Assembly: GCF_008271365.1 (NCBI RefSeq)
Contig: NZ_CP043430.1
Location: forward strand, 1,178,001-1,242,000
Length of the DNA stretch: 64,000 bases
Source of the DNA: Microbacterium sp. 1S1
GTDB lineage: Bacteria > Actinomycetota > Actinomycetes > Actinomycetales > Microbacteriaceae
Direction of reading: 5' to 3'
In this document: positions 1 to 7,792 of the stretch, one piece after another
Layout of the letters: each line of letters opens with the position of its first letter
Position numbering within the stretch: the first letter of the stretch is position 1
Made by a program: the position numbers and the translations under genes
The notes under the pieces: generated by a model
Seen by the model: the letters and a program-made list of their open reading frames with translations, nothing else
Database searches by the model: none
What the model was told of the DNA's origin: nothing

Positions 1-1
1 G

Positions 2-853
2 GGCCCTCCCGGCTGGCCGGCCACCTTCACCCAGTGGGACCACACCGTCGGCGGCCGGGCCGTCTACACGATGAACGGTCCGCGTGGGGAGAAGGCCTCC
101 GGCACCTGGGAATTCCTGGAGATCGACGCGCCCCGCAGCTTCACGGTGCTCGATTCCTTCGCCGACGAGGACGGCACGCCGGATGCGAACCTCCCCTCCA
201 TGCGCATGACCTTCACGTTCGAGCCGACGGCCGAGGGCACGCGCATGGTCAACACGAGCCACTTCGCCTCGGCCGAGGCGCTCGAGCAGGTCGTCGCGAT
301 GGGCGCCGTGGAGGGCACCCGCATGGCGATGGCCCAGCTCGACGCGGTGCTGCAGGACCTCCGCGACTACGCGCAGGGCAAGGGCACGCGGGTGGAGCTG
401 CTGGACGACACGCACGTGCGCATCACGCGGCTGGTCGAGGGTCCGCGCGAACTGGTGTGGCGCGCCCACTTCGAGCCCGACCTCATCCGGCAGTGGATGC
501 TCGGCCCGGACGGGTGGGAGATGACCGAGTGCGTGTCGGCGACCGAGGTCGGCCAGTCGTACCGGAACTCCTGGGCCCCGGTGGGCGACACCGAGGGTGA
601 GCCGTTCGGCTTCGAGGGGGAGGCGCTGCTGATCGACGCCCCGAAGCGCGCGGTCACCACGGAGCGCATGCAGGGCATGCCGACCGAGACGCTCAACGAC
701 CTCAACCTCTACGAGGAGGACGCCGCGACCCTCGTCACGGTGCTCATCGAGTACCCGGACAAGGAGACGCGGGACATGATCCTCGCCACCGGCATGGCCG
801 ACGGCATGGAGGCCTCGTTCGCGCGGCTGGAGCGGCAGCTGCTGTCCGTCTGA
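2..853 (+). CDS. Tandem SRPBCC (AHSA1-type) protein, 5' end outside window
   Basis: The frame is open from the first bases, so the true N-terminus lies upstream; 283 residues are visible. Two AHSA1/SRPBCC units follow one another: the end of one (visible residues 1-120, with WEFLEIDAPRSF and MRMTFTFEPTAEGTRM) and a complete second unit (about 135-280) opening with GPRELVWRAHFEPDLIRQW. The Met at 71 is not a credible start because family-like sequence (FTQWDHTVGGR) continues before it. SRPBCC folds bind hydrophobic ligands; such proteins often sit beside ArsR regulators, but the partner lies outside the window. The specific ligand cannot be told. The gene ends 13 bases before a strong hairpin. 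Confidence 0.85.
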   Translation, partial: GPPGWPATFTQWDHTVGGRAVYTMNGPRGEKASGTWEFLEIDAPRSFTVLDSFADEDGTPDANLPSMRMTFTFEPTAEGTRMVNTSHFASAEALEQVVAMGAVEGTRMAMAQLDAVLQDLRDYAQGKGTRVELLDDTHVRITRLVEGPRELVWRAHFEPDLIRQWMLGPDGWEMTECVSATEVGQSYRNSWAPVGDTEGEPFGFEGEALLIDAPKRAVTTERMQGMPTETLNDLNLYEEDAATLVTVLIEYPDKETRDMILATGMADGMEASFARLERQLLSV

Positions 854-866
854 CACGCAGGCACTC

Positions 867-911
867 GCGCCGGAACAGGCGGTTCTCGTTGAGAGCCGCC
901 TGTTCCGGCGC
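867..911 (+). terminator. Long perfect hairpin, terminator of the SRPBCC gene
   Basis: A 21-bp stem (867-887 pairing with 891-911, one G-U pair) closes a 3-nt loop. It starts 13 bases after the stop codon of the SRPBCC gene and is followed by a short pyrimidine stretch (TTCTGCCT). It separates that gene from the amine oxidase gene, which has its own -10-like box after it. Confidence 0.75.
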
Positions 912-933
912 TTCTGCCTGTAGGAAAGCGGGA

Positions 934-939
934 TAAAGT
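934..939 (+). promoter_or_regulatory. -10-like box, leaderless-type promoter of the amine oxidase gene
   Basis: TAAAGT lies nine bases before the ATG at 949 and no Shine-Dalgarno sequence is present, so transcription probably starts at or next to the start codon. This is inferred from spacing alone. Confidence 0.4.
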
Positions 940-948
940 GGCGGCACG

Positions 949-2301
949 ATGAGGATCACGCGCCGTACCCTGCTCCTCGGCGCCGGAGCCGGTGTCGTCT
1001 CGGTGCTTCTCGCCTCCTGCACGCCGGAGCCGGAACCGACGCCGACCCCCACCCGCACGCGCGAACCCGAGCCGCCGCCCGGAGTCCCCGCCCCGAGCGG
1101 GAGCATCCGCAGCACGTGGACCACCGATCCGTTCGCCCGAGGCGCCGCGAGCTTCACTCCCGTGGGGGTGCTCGCCGCGACCCGCACGGCGCTCACCAAG
1201 CCCGTCGACGACCGGCTCTTCTTCGCGGGCGAGGCGACCGATGACGAGGCGCCGGGTACCGTCCGCGGTGCCCTGCGCTCAGGCCGCCGTGCCGCCCGCG
1301 AGCTCACCGTCGCCGCGGAGGACGGCGAGCGGGTGGCCGTGATCGGCGCCGGGATCGCCGGGGCGACCGCTGCCGCGCAGCTCGCGGAGGACGGCTTGCA
1401 GGTGACGGTGTTCGAAGCGCGCGACCGCGTCGGTGGCCGCATCCTCTCCCGGATGGACGACGACTGGCCGGTTCCGGTACAGCTCGGCGCCTGGCTGTTC
1501 GGCGAGGCCGACGCGGAGCTTCTCGAGACGATCGACGAGGGCGACGGGGACCTCGTCGACCTGGAGGGCGCACGGTGGCGATCCGCCGAGGGCGAGGTGG
1601 AGCCCGTCGATCAGCAGCCGGTGCAGGCCGCCGTGACCACGGCCCAGGCGGCCCCGCAGGACTCCTCGGTGGCGGACGCCCTGGTGGCCGCCGGCATCGA
1701 CCCCGAGGATCCCGCGACCGCCGCGCTCCTCGCGCTCCTCGCCGCACGGACGGGTGCCGACGCCGCTGATCTGTCGAGCTGGTTCGCCCCGCCGCTGCCC
1801 GATACGGCGCTCCAGGGGGTCGGCGACGATCTGACCCCGTTCATCGAGAGCACCCTGGACGGGGTGAAGGTCGGACTCAGCTCTCCGGTCACCCGCCTCG
1901 CCTGGGACGACAGCGGCGTGAGCGTGCGCCTCGGCACCGGGGAGGCCCTCTCCTTCGACCGGGTGCTGCTGACGGTGCCCCTCGGGGTGCTGCAGGAGCA
2001 GGGTATCGAGTTCGATCCGCCGCTGCCGTTCGACAACCGTGGTGCCGTGTCCGCGCTCGGCATGGGTGCCATCGAGACGGTGTGGCTCCGATGGGACGAA
2101 CCGTTCTGGGACGGCGACGAGTCCATCTGGCACGCGGTCGGTGCGGACATCGCGATCCCCACGTGGATCAACCTCCGCCCGTCAACCGGTGAGAACGTGC
2201 TCGTCGGGATCGTGGGCGGTGCGGCGGCGCGGGACTTCGCAGAGCTCGGGGACGCCGAGGCCGTCGAGGCGGCGCTCGCGTCCCTGGCTTTCTACGCCTG
2301 A
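949..2301 (+). CDS. Circularly permuted FAD-dependent amine oxidase, Tat lipoprotein
   Basis: The 450-residue protein opens with a twin-arginine signal (RRTLLLG) ending in lipobox LLASC (Cys24) and a Pro/Glu/Thr linker, so it should be an exported lipoprotein. It belongs to the flavin amine oxidase (MAO/polyamine oxidase) family. Unusually, the family's C-terminal FAD segment (WTTDPFARGAASFTPVG, then DRLFFAGEATDDEAPGTV) comes first, at about residues 60-115. The N-terminal Rossmann motif follows at about 124-156 (VAVIGAGIAGATAA, EARDRVGGRI). The frame then runs through the middle of the fold and stops after GGAAARDFAELGD...ALASL, exactly where the WTTDPF segment would normally continue. Reaction and substrate are unknown. 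The 3' end overlaps the convergent Pr6Pr gene by 10 bp. Confidence 0.88.
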   Translation: MRITRRTLLLGAGAGVVSVLLASCTPEPEPTPTPTRTREPEPPPGVPAPSGSIRSTWTTDPFARGAASFTPVGVLAATRTALTKPVDDRLFFAGEATDDEAPGTVRGALRSGRRAARELTVAAEDGERVAVIGAGIAGATAAAQLAEDGLQVTVFEARDRVGGRILSRMDDDWPVPVQLGAWLFGEADAELLETIDEGDGDLVDLEGARWRSAEGEVEPVDQQPVQAAVTTAQAAPQDSSVADALVAAGIDPEDPATAALLALLAARTGADAADLSSWFAPPLPDTALQGVGDDLTPFIESTLDGVKVGLSSPVTRLAWDDSGVSVRLGTGEALSFDRVLLTVPLGVLQEQGIEFDPPLPFDNRGAVSALGMGAIETVWLRWDEPFWDGDESIWHAVGADIAIPTWINLRPSTGENVLVGIVGGAAARDFAELGDAEAVEAALASLAFYA

Positions 2302-2990
2302 ACCGTCTCGCGCGGGGCCTCGGTCGGGGCGCTGTCCTCGGGTGACGGCTCCGAATGAGCACTGTCCCACGGGTCGGGCAGGCGGCTGATGAGCACGAGT
2401 GCGGTCGCCACAGCCGCGAAGACCGCCAGCGCGATGGCACAGGAGACCGTGAACTCGACCGGACCGCTCACCTGTCGCGGGTCGAGGAAGTAGTACGGGT
2501 ACCAGCCGATCAGCGGTCCGCGGATGAGCGTCGCGACGCCCCACAGCACCGGGTAGGCCAGGGTCACCGGGATCACCCGCCACGGCACCGAGCGATGCCC
2601 GGGAGCCAGGGCCCAGGCGGCGACCGTCACCGCGGGGAGCCAGAAGTGCAGGACCTGGTCCGACCACGGCACGTCGATGCGGATCCCCCGGACGCCGGCC
2701 TGCCAGACGAGGATCGCGAACACGAGCCCTGCGGTGATGGTCCAGGTGAGGACGAGCGCGAGGGCCACGGTGAGCCAGCGCGGGTCCTGAGCCCGGCGCA
2801 GCGCGAGGACTCCGGCGACGGTCAGGAGAACGACGAAGGCGATGTTCGACTGATTGGTCAGGTACGCGAAGAAGTTCTGGCTCGCGATGGTGTTCGACGC
2901 GAGTCCCCACGCCAGGCGGTGGACGAGCGCGATGAGGCAGACGGCGGCGGCGGTGAGCCGGAGCAGGCCGAAGACGGTGCGCTTCTTCAC
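2292..2990 (-). CDS. Pr6Pr-family multi-pass membrane protein
   Basis: The 232-residue protein has about six hydrophobic helices and the pattern of the Pr6Pr (FAR-17a/AIG1-like) family: an N-terminal FFAYLTNQSNIAFV segment, VPWSDQVLHFWLPAV in the middle and IGWYPYYFLDPR near the end. The start is GTG, preceded by a purine-rich ribosome site and by a -10-like TAGACT (minus strand, 3020-3025). The acidic C-terminal tail is cytoplasmic or disordered. Its physiological role is not established. It converges on the amine oxidase gene, with a 10-bp overlap. Confidence 0.8.
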   Translation of the reverse strand: MKKRTVFGLLRLTAAAVCLIALVHRLAWGLASNTIASQNFFAYLTNQSNIAFVVLLTVAGVLALRRAQDPRWLTVALALVLTWTITAGLVFAILVWQAGVRGIRIDVPWSDQVLHFWLPAVTVAAWALAPGHRSVPWRVIPVTLAYPVLWGVATLIRGPLIGWYPYYFLDPRQVSGPVEFTVSCAIALAVFAAVATALVLISRLPDPWDSAHSEPSPEDSAPTEAPRETVQA

Positions 2991-3090
2991 CGTCGCCTCG
3001 TCCTCTCCGCCATCCGCCGAGTCTACGGAGCCGAGCCGTGCGCACGCCGCATCAGGCGGTCGCGCGGGGTCAGGAGCGGGCGGCCGTGGC

Positions 3091-3251
3091 GGCCTGGTCT
3101 CGCGTGGATGCCTGTTCTCGCGTGAGGGCCTGTTCTCGCGTGAGGGCCTGTTCTCGCGGGTGGGCCTGTTCTCGCGGGTGGGCCTGTTCTCGCGTGAGGG
3201 CTGATGGCGCGGGTGGGCCTGATGGCGCGGGTGGGCCTGTTCTCGCGTGGT
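3091..3251. repeat. 18-bp tandem repeat, nine units
   Basis: Nine units of consensus GGCCTGTTCTCGCGTGAG lie head to tail from 3091, all 18 bp except one 17-bp unit at 3199-3215. Three variants are mixed: GTGAG endings, GGGTG endings, and two units carrying GATGGCGCGGGTG in place of GTTCTCGCGTGAG. The array fills the gap between the DoxX stop and the Pr6Pr promoter on the minus strand. Eighteen bp is six codons, but no supportable gene uses it. Confidence 0.9.
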
Positions 3252-3254
3252 GGG

Positions 3255-3644
3255 TCAGCGGCGCGGGGCGCGCGTGGACCACAGGGCCAATGCGATGAGG
3301 GCCGGCTGGAAGAACAATCGCACGAAGCGCTTCATGTCGGTGTCGAGACCGAAACCGTCCCGATGGTGCATCCACTGCGCCACGTTGCCGGGGAAGACCG
3401 CTGCGAAGAAGAGCGCGGCGACGGTGCCGACCGTACGACGGCGGCGGCGGCGGGCCAGGAGCAGAGCGGAGCCGAGCGCGACCTCGGCGACACCGGACGC
3501 GAGGACCGTGGTGTCCGGATCGAGCGGCAGCGATTCCGGCACCTGCGCCTGGAACTCCTCCCGGGCGAACGTGAGGTGGGAGATCCCCGCGAACACGAGC
3601 GAGGCGCCGAGGAAGATCCGGCCGATGGTGCGGGGAGTCGACAT
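3255..3644 (-). CDS. DoxX-like membrane protein
   Basis: The 129-residue protein has four predicted hydrophobic helices and a DoxX-type N-terminus (GRIFLGASLVFAGISHLTF), a basic loop (RRRRRR) after helix 2 and the motif FPGNVAQWMHHRDGFG before the last helix. DoxX-like proteins are small integral membrane proteins of mostly unknown role. A -10-like TACACT (minus strand, 3651-3656) lies six bases before the ATG, indicating a leaderless transcript. The stop codon lies directly next to the 18-bp repeat array. Confidence 0.75.
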   Translation of the reverse strand: MSTPRTIGRIFLGASLVFAGISHLTFAREEFQAQVPESLPLDPDTTVLASGVAEVALGSALLLARRRRRRTVGTVAALFFAAVFPGNVAQWMHHRDGFGLDTDMKRFVRLFFQPALIALALWSTRAPRR

Positions 3645-3672
3645 GGTGCGAGTGTACGCCTCGTACTCTCGG

Positions 3673-4419
3673 TCAGATCAGGCGGCGGAGCGCTTCTTCC
3701 AGCCCGACGCCCTGCGCCTCGGCGCGGTCCCGGAGACGGGCGTGCTCGTCGGGGGACAGCGGAACCCGGAGCACGATGGGGTCGTCCGGGGCGAGGTCGA
3801 GTCCGTCGAGGAGGTCGGAGGTCTCGGCCCACAGTGGCTGCGCGTCGTCCGCCTCAGCGAGGGTCGACGTGCGGGACGGGGCTGCCGTCGAGGGAGCGAC
3901 CGGGGCCGCAGCGGCGACGGCGGCAGAGCCCGCGACGGCGGCGCCCGCATCGGTCGCGCGGGTGAAGCCGGGGCCTCGGCGCGGCTCCTGCTTCTGCTGG
4001 TAGGCCTTGGCGGCGGCGTTCGCGCGCTCGTCGGCGGCCTCGTTCAGGGGGTGTCCGGCATGACCTTTGACCCAGGAGAACTCGACGTCGCGCCCGCGCA
4101 GGGCTTCGTCGATGCCTTCCAGGAGGTCGCGGTTCAGCACGGGCCCGCCGTCGGACTTCCGCCAGCCGCGGCGCTTCCACCCCGGCATCCACTTCGTCAC
4201 GGAGTCGATCACGTAACGGCTGTCGCACTCGATCAGCAGCTTCTCGTCGGTACCGGCCGTCGCCTGCAGCAGTTCGAGGACGGCGCGGAGCTCGCCCTGG
4301 TTGTTCGTGCCGTGCGGGGAACCGCCGGCCGCCCAGTTCGCGTCGTCGATGTACCAGGCCCAGCCGTTCGGGCCGGGGTTGCCCAGGGCGGAGCCGTCTG
4401 CGGCGGCGGTGATGGTCAT
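3673..4419 (-). CDS. rnhA: Ribonuclease HI with C-terminal ribbon-helix-helix-like extension
   Basis: Residues 1-140 form a type 1 RNase H domain with all catalytic residues: Asp8 (TAAADGSALGNPGPNGW), Glu43 (NNQGEL), Asp66 (IECDSRY), His123 and Asp130 (KGHAGHPLNEAADE). It would cleave the RNA strand of RNA-DNA hybrids in the cytoplasm. At 248 residues it is about 90-100 longer than the bacterial enzyme. After an Ala/Pro/Thr linker (about 145-205) the last 35 residues (IVLRVPLSPDEHARL, then GVGLEEALRRLI) look like a strand-helix-helix RHH unit. A -10-like TACGGT lies six bases before the ATG. The extension's function is inferred only. Confidence 0.9.
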   Translation of the reverse strand: MTITAAADGSALGNPGPNGWAWYIDDANWAAGGSPHGTNNQGELRAVLELLQATAGTDEKLLIECDSRYVIDSVTKWMPGWKRRGWRKSDGGPVLNRDLLEGIDEALRGRDVEFSWVKGHAGHPLNEAADERANAAAKAYQQKQEPRRGPGFTRATDAGAAVAGSAAVAAAAPVAPSTAAPSRTSTLAEADDAQPLWAETSDLLDGLDLAPDDPIVLRVPLSPDEHARLRDRAEAQGVGLEEALRRLI

Positions 4420-4522
4420 CCGTCCACCGTATCGCTGCCCGCGGTCGGACTTTCGCGCCGCGGTCGCACCGAATCCCGGGAGTCCGGCGACGTGAGGGCG
4501 AGAGTGCGACGCCGTGCGGGGG

Positions 4523-4744
4523 TCAGTCCTCGGGATCGGAGTTCTCGGTGCTCTCGGCCTCGGGCGCGGGGGCGGCGACCGGGAACACGATGGAGCTCAC
4601 CGAGGACGGGGAGTCGAGGCCGAGGCTCAGCGGGTCGAGCGCGGGCGCGGCGTCGAGCGTGTCGGCGGCCGACGTCTCGAGAGGCTCGGAGGGGAGTCCC
4701 CACTGCTTCTCTTCTTCCTCGGGTCGTTGCTGGAAGAGTCCCAT
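4523..4744 (-). CDS. Small acidic conserved hypothetical protein, 73 aa
   Basis: The frame extends further upstream, but the ATG at 4744 gives a compact protein starting MGLFQQRPEEEEKQWGLPSE and ending in an acidic tail (TENSDPED). It has no membrane segment, no signal peptide and no recognised domain. The Glu-rich start and hydrophobic C-terminal patch (SSIVFPVAAPAP) resemble short actinobacterial hypotheticals. It lies downstream of emfourin on the same strand, 104 bases away. No function is proposed. Confidence 0.6.
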   Translation of the reverse strand: MGLFQQRPEEEEKQWGLPSEPLETSAADTLDAAPALDPLSLGLDSPSSVSSIVFPVAAPAPEAESTENSDPED

Positions 4745-4848
4745 GCGTCCATTCTCACCCCGGGGTGGCGTGAGGTCGCCGTTTCCCACCGAGGTCGCAT
4801 CGATGCGGAGAGTTCGTGCGACGGGGGCGCGACTCTGCGACCGCGGGC

Positions 4849-5166
4849 TCAGGCGTCGCGCGCGGCCTCCCGCACGGCGTCGACGAGGGCGCGCCACGGG
4901 CCGTCCACGGCGGAGTCGGGTAGCTCTCGTTCCCGGCGCTCGGACGGGGTGCGGGCGCGGATGTTCCAGACGAACCGGTCGGCCCCGGGCTCGGTGTCGA
5001 CGTCGTCGTCCCAGGGGCAGCTGTCGATGAGGCTGATCCACTCCTCGGCGTCCGGCGGCTCGGCCTCGACGCGCCACTGGCGACGGATGCCCGCGACGCC
5101 GCCCGAGCGCACGACCGCGATGATGACGGGGGCGTCAGGCGGAGTCGGGTCCTCGGTCATTCTCAT
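4849..5166 (-). CDS. Emfourin-like protealysin inhibitor
   Basis: The 105-residue cytoplasmic protein has the emfourin pattern: VIIAVVRSGGVAGIRRQW near the N-terminus, a DRFVWNIRA strand in the middle and GPWRALVDAVREA at the end. Emfourins are proteinaceous inhibitors of protealysin-type M4 metallopeptidases and are encoded beside them. Here the gene start overlaps the end of the M4 peptidase gene by 32 bp on the same strand, so translation is probably coupled and both proteins would be made together. Identification rests on motif pattern plus this diagnostic neighbourhood. Confidence 0.82.
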   Translation of the reverse strand: MRMTEDPTPPDAPVIIAVVRSGGVAGIRRQWRVEAEPPDAEEWISLIDSCPWDDDVDTEPGADRFVWNIRARTPSERRERELPDSAVDGPWRALVDAVREAARDA

Positions 5167-6205
5167 AGACTCCCACGGCCGTCCAGGCGCGTCGAGCGGC
5201 GGCGACCGCCTCGTGGTCGACCGTGGCCGCCGCGGCGACCGTGGCGTCCGCGAAGTCCGTGAAGCTCGCGGTGCTCGACAGGCCGCCGGTGAGCGCCCGG
5301 TACCAGACCGTGCCGGCGCGCTCCCAGGCGTTGCCGCCGAGGTCGCGGGCGAAGAGGGCGAAGGCGCGGTTCGGGATGCCGGAGTTGATGTGCACGCCCC
5401 CGTTGTCCTCGGTGGTGCGCACGTACCCGCTCATGTGGTCGGGCTGCGGGTCTTTCCCGAGCTCGTCGTCGTCGTAGGCCGTGCCCGGCGCGATCATGGA
5501 GCGCAGCGCCGAGCCCTGCACCGCATCCGTGAAGATCTCCGCTCCGATGAGCCAGCTCGCCCGATCGGCGGACTGGCCCAGGGCGTACTGCTCGGTGAGG
5601 GCGCCGAACACATCGGCCACGGACTCGTTCAATGCGCCCGGCTGTCCCTGGTACTCCAGGTTCGCGGTGTGCTGCACGACACCGTGGGCGAGCTCGTGTC
5701 CGATCACGGTAAGGGAACCCGTGAAGTGCTGGAACACCTCGCCGTCGCCGTCTCCGAACACCATGCGCTCGCCGTCCCAGAAGGCGTTGTCGTAGTCGAC
5801 GCCGTAGTGGACGGTCGCGTCGAGGCGGGCGCCGGCGTCGTCGAGCGAGTTGCGGCCGAACGCGGAGAGCAGCATCTCGAACGTCGCGCCCAGGCCGTCG
5901 AACGCCTCATTGACCGCGGTGTCCTCGACCGGCCCGTCGTCTTCCGTGCGGACCACGGCCCCCGGGAGCTGCTGCGTGTTGCCGGCGTCACTGATCGTGC
6001 GGTTCGGCGCATCGGAAAGCTGCGCGACGAGGTCGCCGTTCTCGTCGATCGAGAGGTCGATGCGGGCACGGAACGGCGGACGTCCGGCGGTGAGCGTCTG
6101 CCGGGCGGCGGCTGCGGCCTTCGGGAACCGGCCGGATGCCGCCAGGCGCGCGAGCAGGTAGGAGGGGACGACGCCGGGATGCGGGGAGGATTCTGCGCTG
6201 CTCAT
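5135..6205 (-). CDS. M4-family (protealysin-like) metallopeptidase
   Basis: The 356-residue thermolysin-family zinc endopeptidase carries HELAH (170-174), the third ligand Glu194 (ALNESVADVFGAL) and the transition-state His272 (GGVHINSGIPNRAF). It has no signal peptide and only a short N-terminal propeptide (HPGVVPSYLLARLAAS), as in protealysins, which act inside the cell or leave by unusual routes. The emfourin-type inhibitor gene follows with a 32-bp overlap. A -10-like TAGGGT (minus strand, 6212-6217) is six bases from the ATG. The true substrate is unknown. Confidence 0.92.
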   Translation of the reverse strand: MSSAESSPHPGVVPSYLLARLAASGRFPKAAAAARQTLTAGRPPFRARIDLSIDENGDLVAQLSDAPNRTISDAGNTQQLPGAVVRTEDDGPVEDTAVNEAFDGLGATFEMLLSAFGRNSLDDAGARLDATVHYGVDYDNAFWDGERMVFGDGDGEVFQHFTGSLTVIGHELAHGVVQHTANLEYQGQPGALNESVADVFGALTEQYALGQSADRASWLIGAEIFTDAVQGSALRSMIAPGTAYDDDELGKDPQPDHMSGYVRTTEDNGGVHINSGIPNRAFALFARDLGGNAWERAGTVWYRALTGGLSSTASFTDFADATVAAAATVDHEAVAAARRAWTAVGVYENDRGPDSA

Positions 6206-6260
6206 GCGTCGACCCTACGCCGGGGTGCGGACACGGCAGGAGACCCCCAGCGCACTCGCG

Positions 6261-6266
6261 TAAAAT
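6261..6266 (+). promoter_or_regulatory. -10 box of the SDR gene, leaderless-type
   Basis: TAAAAT stands out in GC-rich surroundings seven bases before the ATG at 6274, with no ribosome-binding sequence between. It also decides the start: the frame is open further upstream, to 6136, but only inside the divergent peptidase gene. Confidence 0.5.
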
Positions 6267-6273
6267 CGGCCCA

Positions 6274-7791
6274 ATGACCGACGCGCCCGACGCCACCCCC
6301 GAGCTGGGCCCCGGCATCGACCCCGACGATCTCGCCACGACGCTGCGCGTCCTCGCCGAGCTGCACACGATCGACAACGAGCACCCCGACTTCGTGGCCG
6401 TGCGCCACGCGACCGCGGCGATGTTCAAGGCCGTCAAGCGCGTGCGCCGCAAAGAGATCCGGGATGCGATCGCCGAGGCCGACAAGGCCGTCGTCGCACG
6501 CACCGCGACCGGCGCCCCCGACCGCATCGACGACGAGACCCGCGGGCACGACCTCGCGTCGAGCGTGATCGACGCCCCCATCGCCGGCGAGCTGCTCAAG
6601 CCGCGCAACTGCTACATCTGCAAGCAGCCGTACACGATCGTCGACGCGTTCTACCACCAGCTCTGCCCGGACTGCGCCCGCTTCAGCCACGGCAAGCGCA
6701 CCGCCCGCACCGACCTCACCGGCAAGCGCGCCCTGCTCACGGGCGGCCGCGCGAAGATCGGCATGCACATCGCGCTGCGCCTCCTCCGCGACGGTGCGCA
6801 CACCACGATCACCACCCGCTTCCCGCGCGACGCCGTCCGCCGGTTCTCGGCCCTGCCCGACGCCGCGGACTGGCTGCACCGGCTGCGCGTCGTCGGCATC
6901 GACCTCCGCGATCCCGCCCAGGTGATCGGGCTCGCCGACTCGGTCGCGGCGCAGGGCCCCCTCGACATCCTCATCAACAACGCCGCGCAGACGGTCCGCC
7001 GCTCGCCGGGGGCCTATTCACTGCTCGCGGATGCGGAACTCCAACCGCTGCCGGACGGGCCGCTGCCGGAGATGGAGACCTTCGGGCATACCGTCGACCC
7101 GCACCCGCAGGCGCTGCAGGCGTCCGTCGACGCACACCCGCTGCTGTCGGTGGCCGCGCTCGGCGGCACGGTCGCCGAGCAGGGGGGCCAGGCGCTCACG
7201 GCCGAGGACCTCGCGCGCCTGGCGATGGCGCCCGGCTCCTCCTCGCTGGAGAAGCATGCTGATGGCACGGCGATCGACGCGGGCGGCCTCGTCCCGGATG
7301 TGAACCGCGTCAACAGCTGGGTGCAGTCCGTGGATCAGGTCGATCCGCTCGAGATGCTCGAGGTGCAGCTCGCCAACACCACCGCGCCGTTCCTGCTCAT
7401 CAGCCGGCTGCGGGCGTCGATGGCCGCATCCCCCGCGCGCCGGAAGTACGTCGTGAACGTCTCCGCCATGGAGGGGCAGTTCTCTCGGCGGTACAAGGGC
7501 CCCGGCCACCCGCACACGAACATGGCGAAGGCCGCGCTCAACATGCTGACCCGCACGAGCGCGGGGGAGATGCTGGAGAAGGACGGCATCCTCATGACCG
7601 CCGTCGACACGGGCTGGATCACGGACGAGCGTCCGCATTACACGAAGGTGCGCCTGGCGGAGGAGGGTTTCCACGCCCCGCTCGACCTGGTGGACGGCGC
7701 TGCCCGCGTGTACGACCCCATCGTGCGCGGCGAGGCCGGCGAGGACATCCACGGCGTCTTCCTCAAGGACTACGAGCCCAGCCCCTGGTGA
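6274..7791 (+). CDS. Long SDR-family oxidoreductase with N-terminal zinc-knuckle extension
   Basis: The 505-residue protein is about twice the usual SDR length. The first 120 residues are helical and charged. A CxxC-x(n)-CxxC pair follows (CYICKQPY and CPDCARF, about residues 111-132), likely a zinc site. The Rossmann core begins near residue 150 (GKRALLTGGRAKIGMHIA) and includes DILINNAAQTVRR, the Ser of VVNVSAMEGQ and a Lys-containing TNMAKAALNML helix in place of the classic YxxxK. An Ala/Gly-rich insertion (about 255-345) separates the halves. It probably binds NAD(P); the substrate is unknown. The start is set by the TAAAAT box seven bases upstream. Confidence 0.82.
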   Translation: MTDAPDATPELGPGIDPDDLATTLRVLAELHTIDNEHPDFVAVRHATAAMFKAVKRVRRKEIRDAIAEADKAVVARTATGAPDRIDDETRGHDLASSVIDAPIAGELLKPRNCYICKQPYTIVDAFYHQLCPDCARFSHGKRTARTDLTGKRALLTGGRAKIGMHIALRLLRDGAHTTITTRFPRDAVRRFSALPDAADWLHRLRVVGIDLRDPAQVIGLADSVAAQGPLDILINNAAQTVRRSPGAYSLLADAELQPLPDGPLPEMETFGHTVDPHPQALQASVDAHPLLSVAALGGTVAEQGGQALTAEDLARLAMAPGSSSLEKHADGTAIDAGGLVPDVNRVNSWVQSVDQVDPLEMLEVQLANTTAPFLLISRLRASMAASPARRKYVVNVSAMEGQFSRRYKGPGHPHTNMAKAALNMLTRTSAGEMLEKDGILMTAVDTGWITDERPHYTKVRLAEEGFHAPLDLVDGAARVYDPIVRGEAGEDIHGVFLKDYEPSPW

Positions 7792-7792
7792 C

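Noticed and set aside
2854..3204. A plus-strand protein with GLFSREG repeats
   Set aside because: It is the translated tandem repeat joined to the antisense of the Pr6Pr gene; no ribosome site or family support.
3091..3251. Repeats as a CRISPR array
   Set aside because: Units are contiguous 18-bp tandem copies with no unique spacers and no cas genes.
3247..4773. A 508-residue plus-strand reading over DoxX and RNase HI
   Set aside because: It lies antisense to two recognised genes, has Arg/Gly-rich sequence typical of shadow frames and shows no domain.
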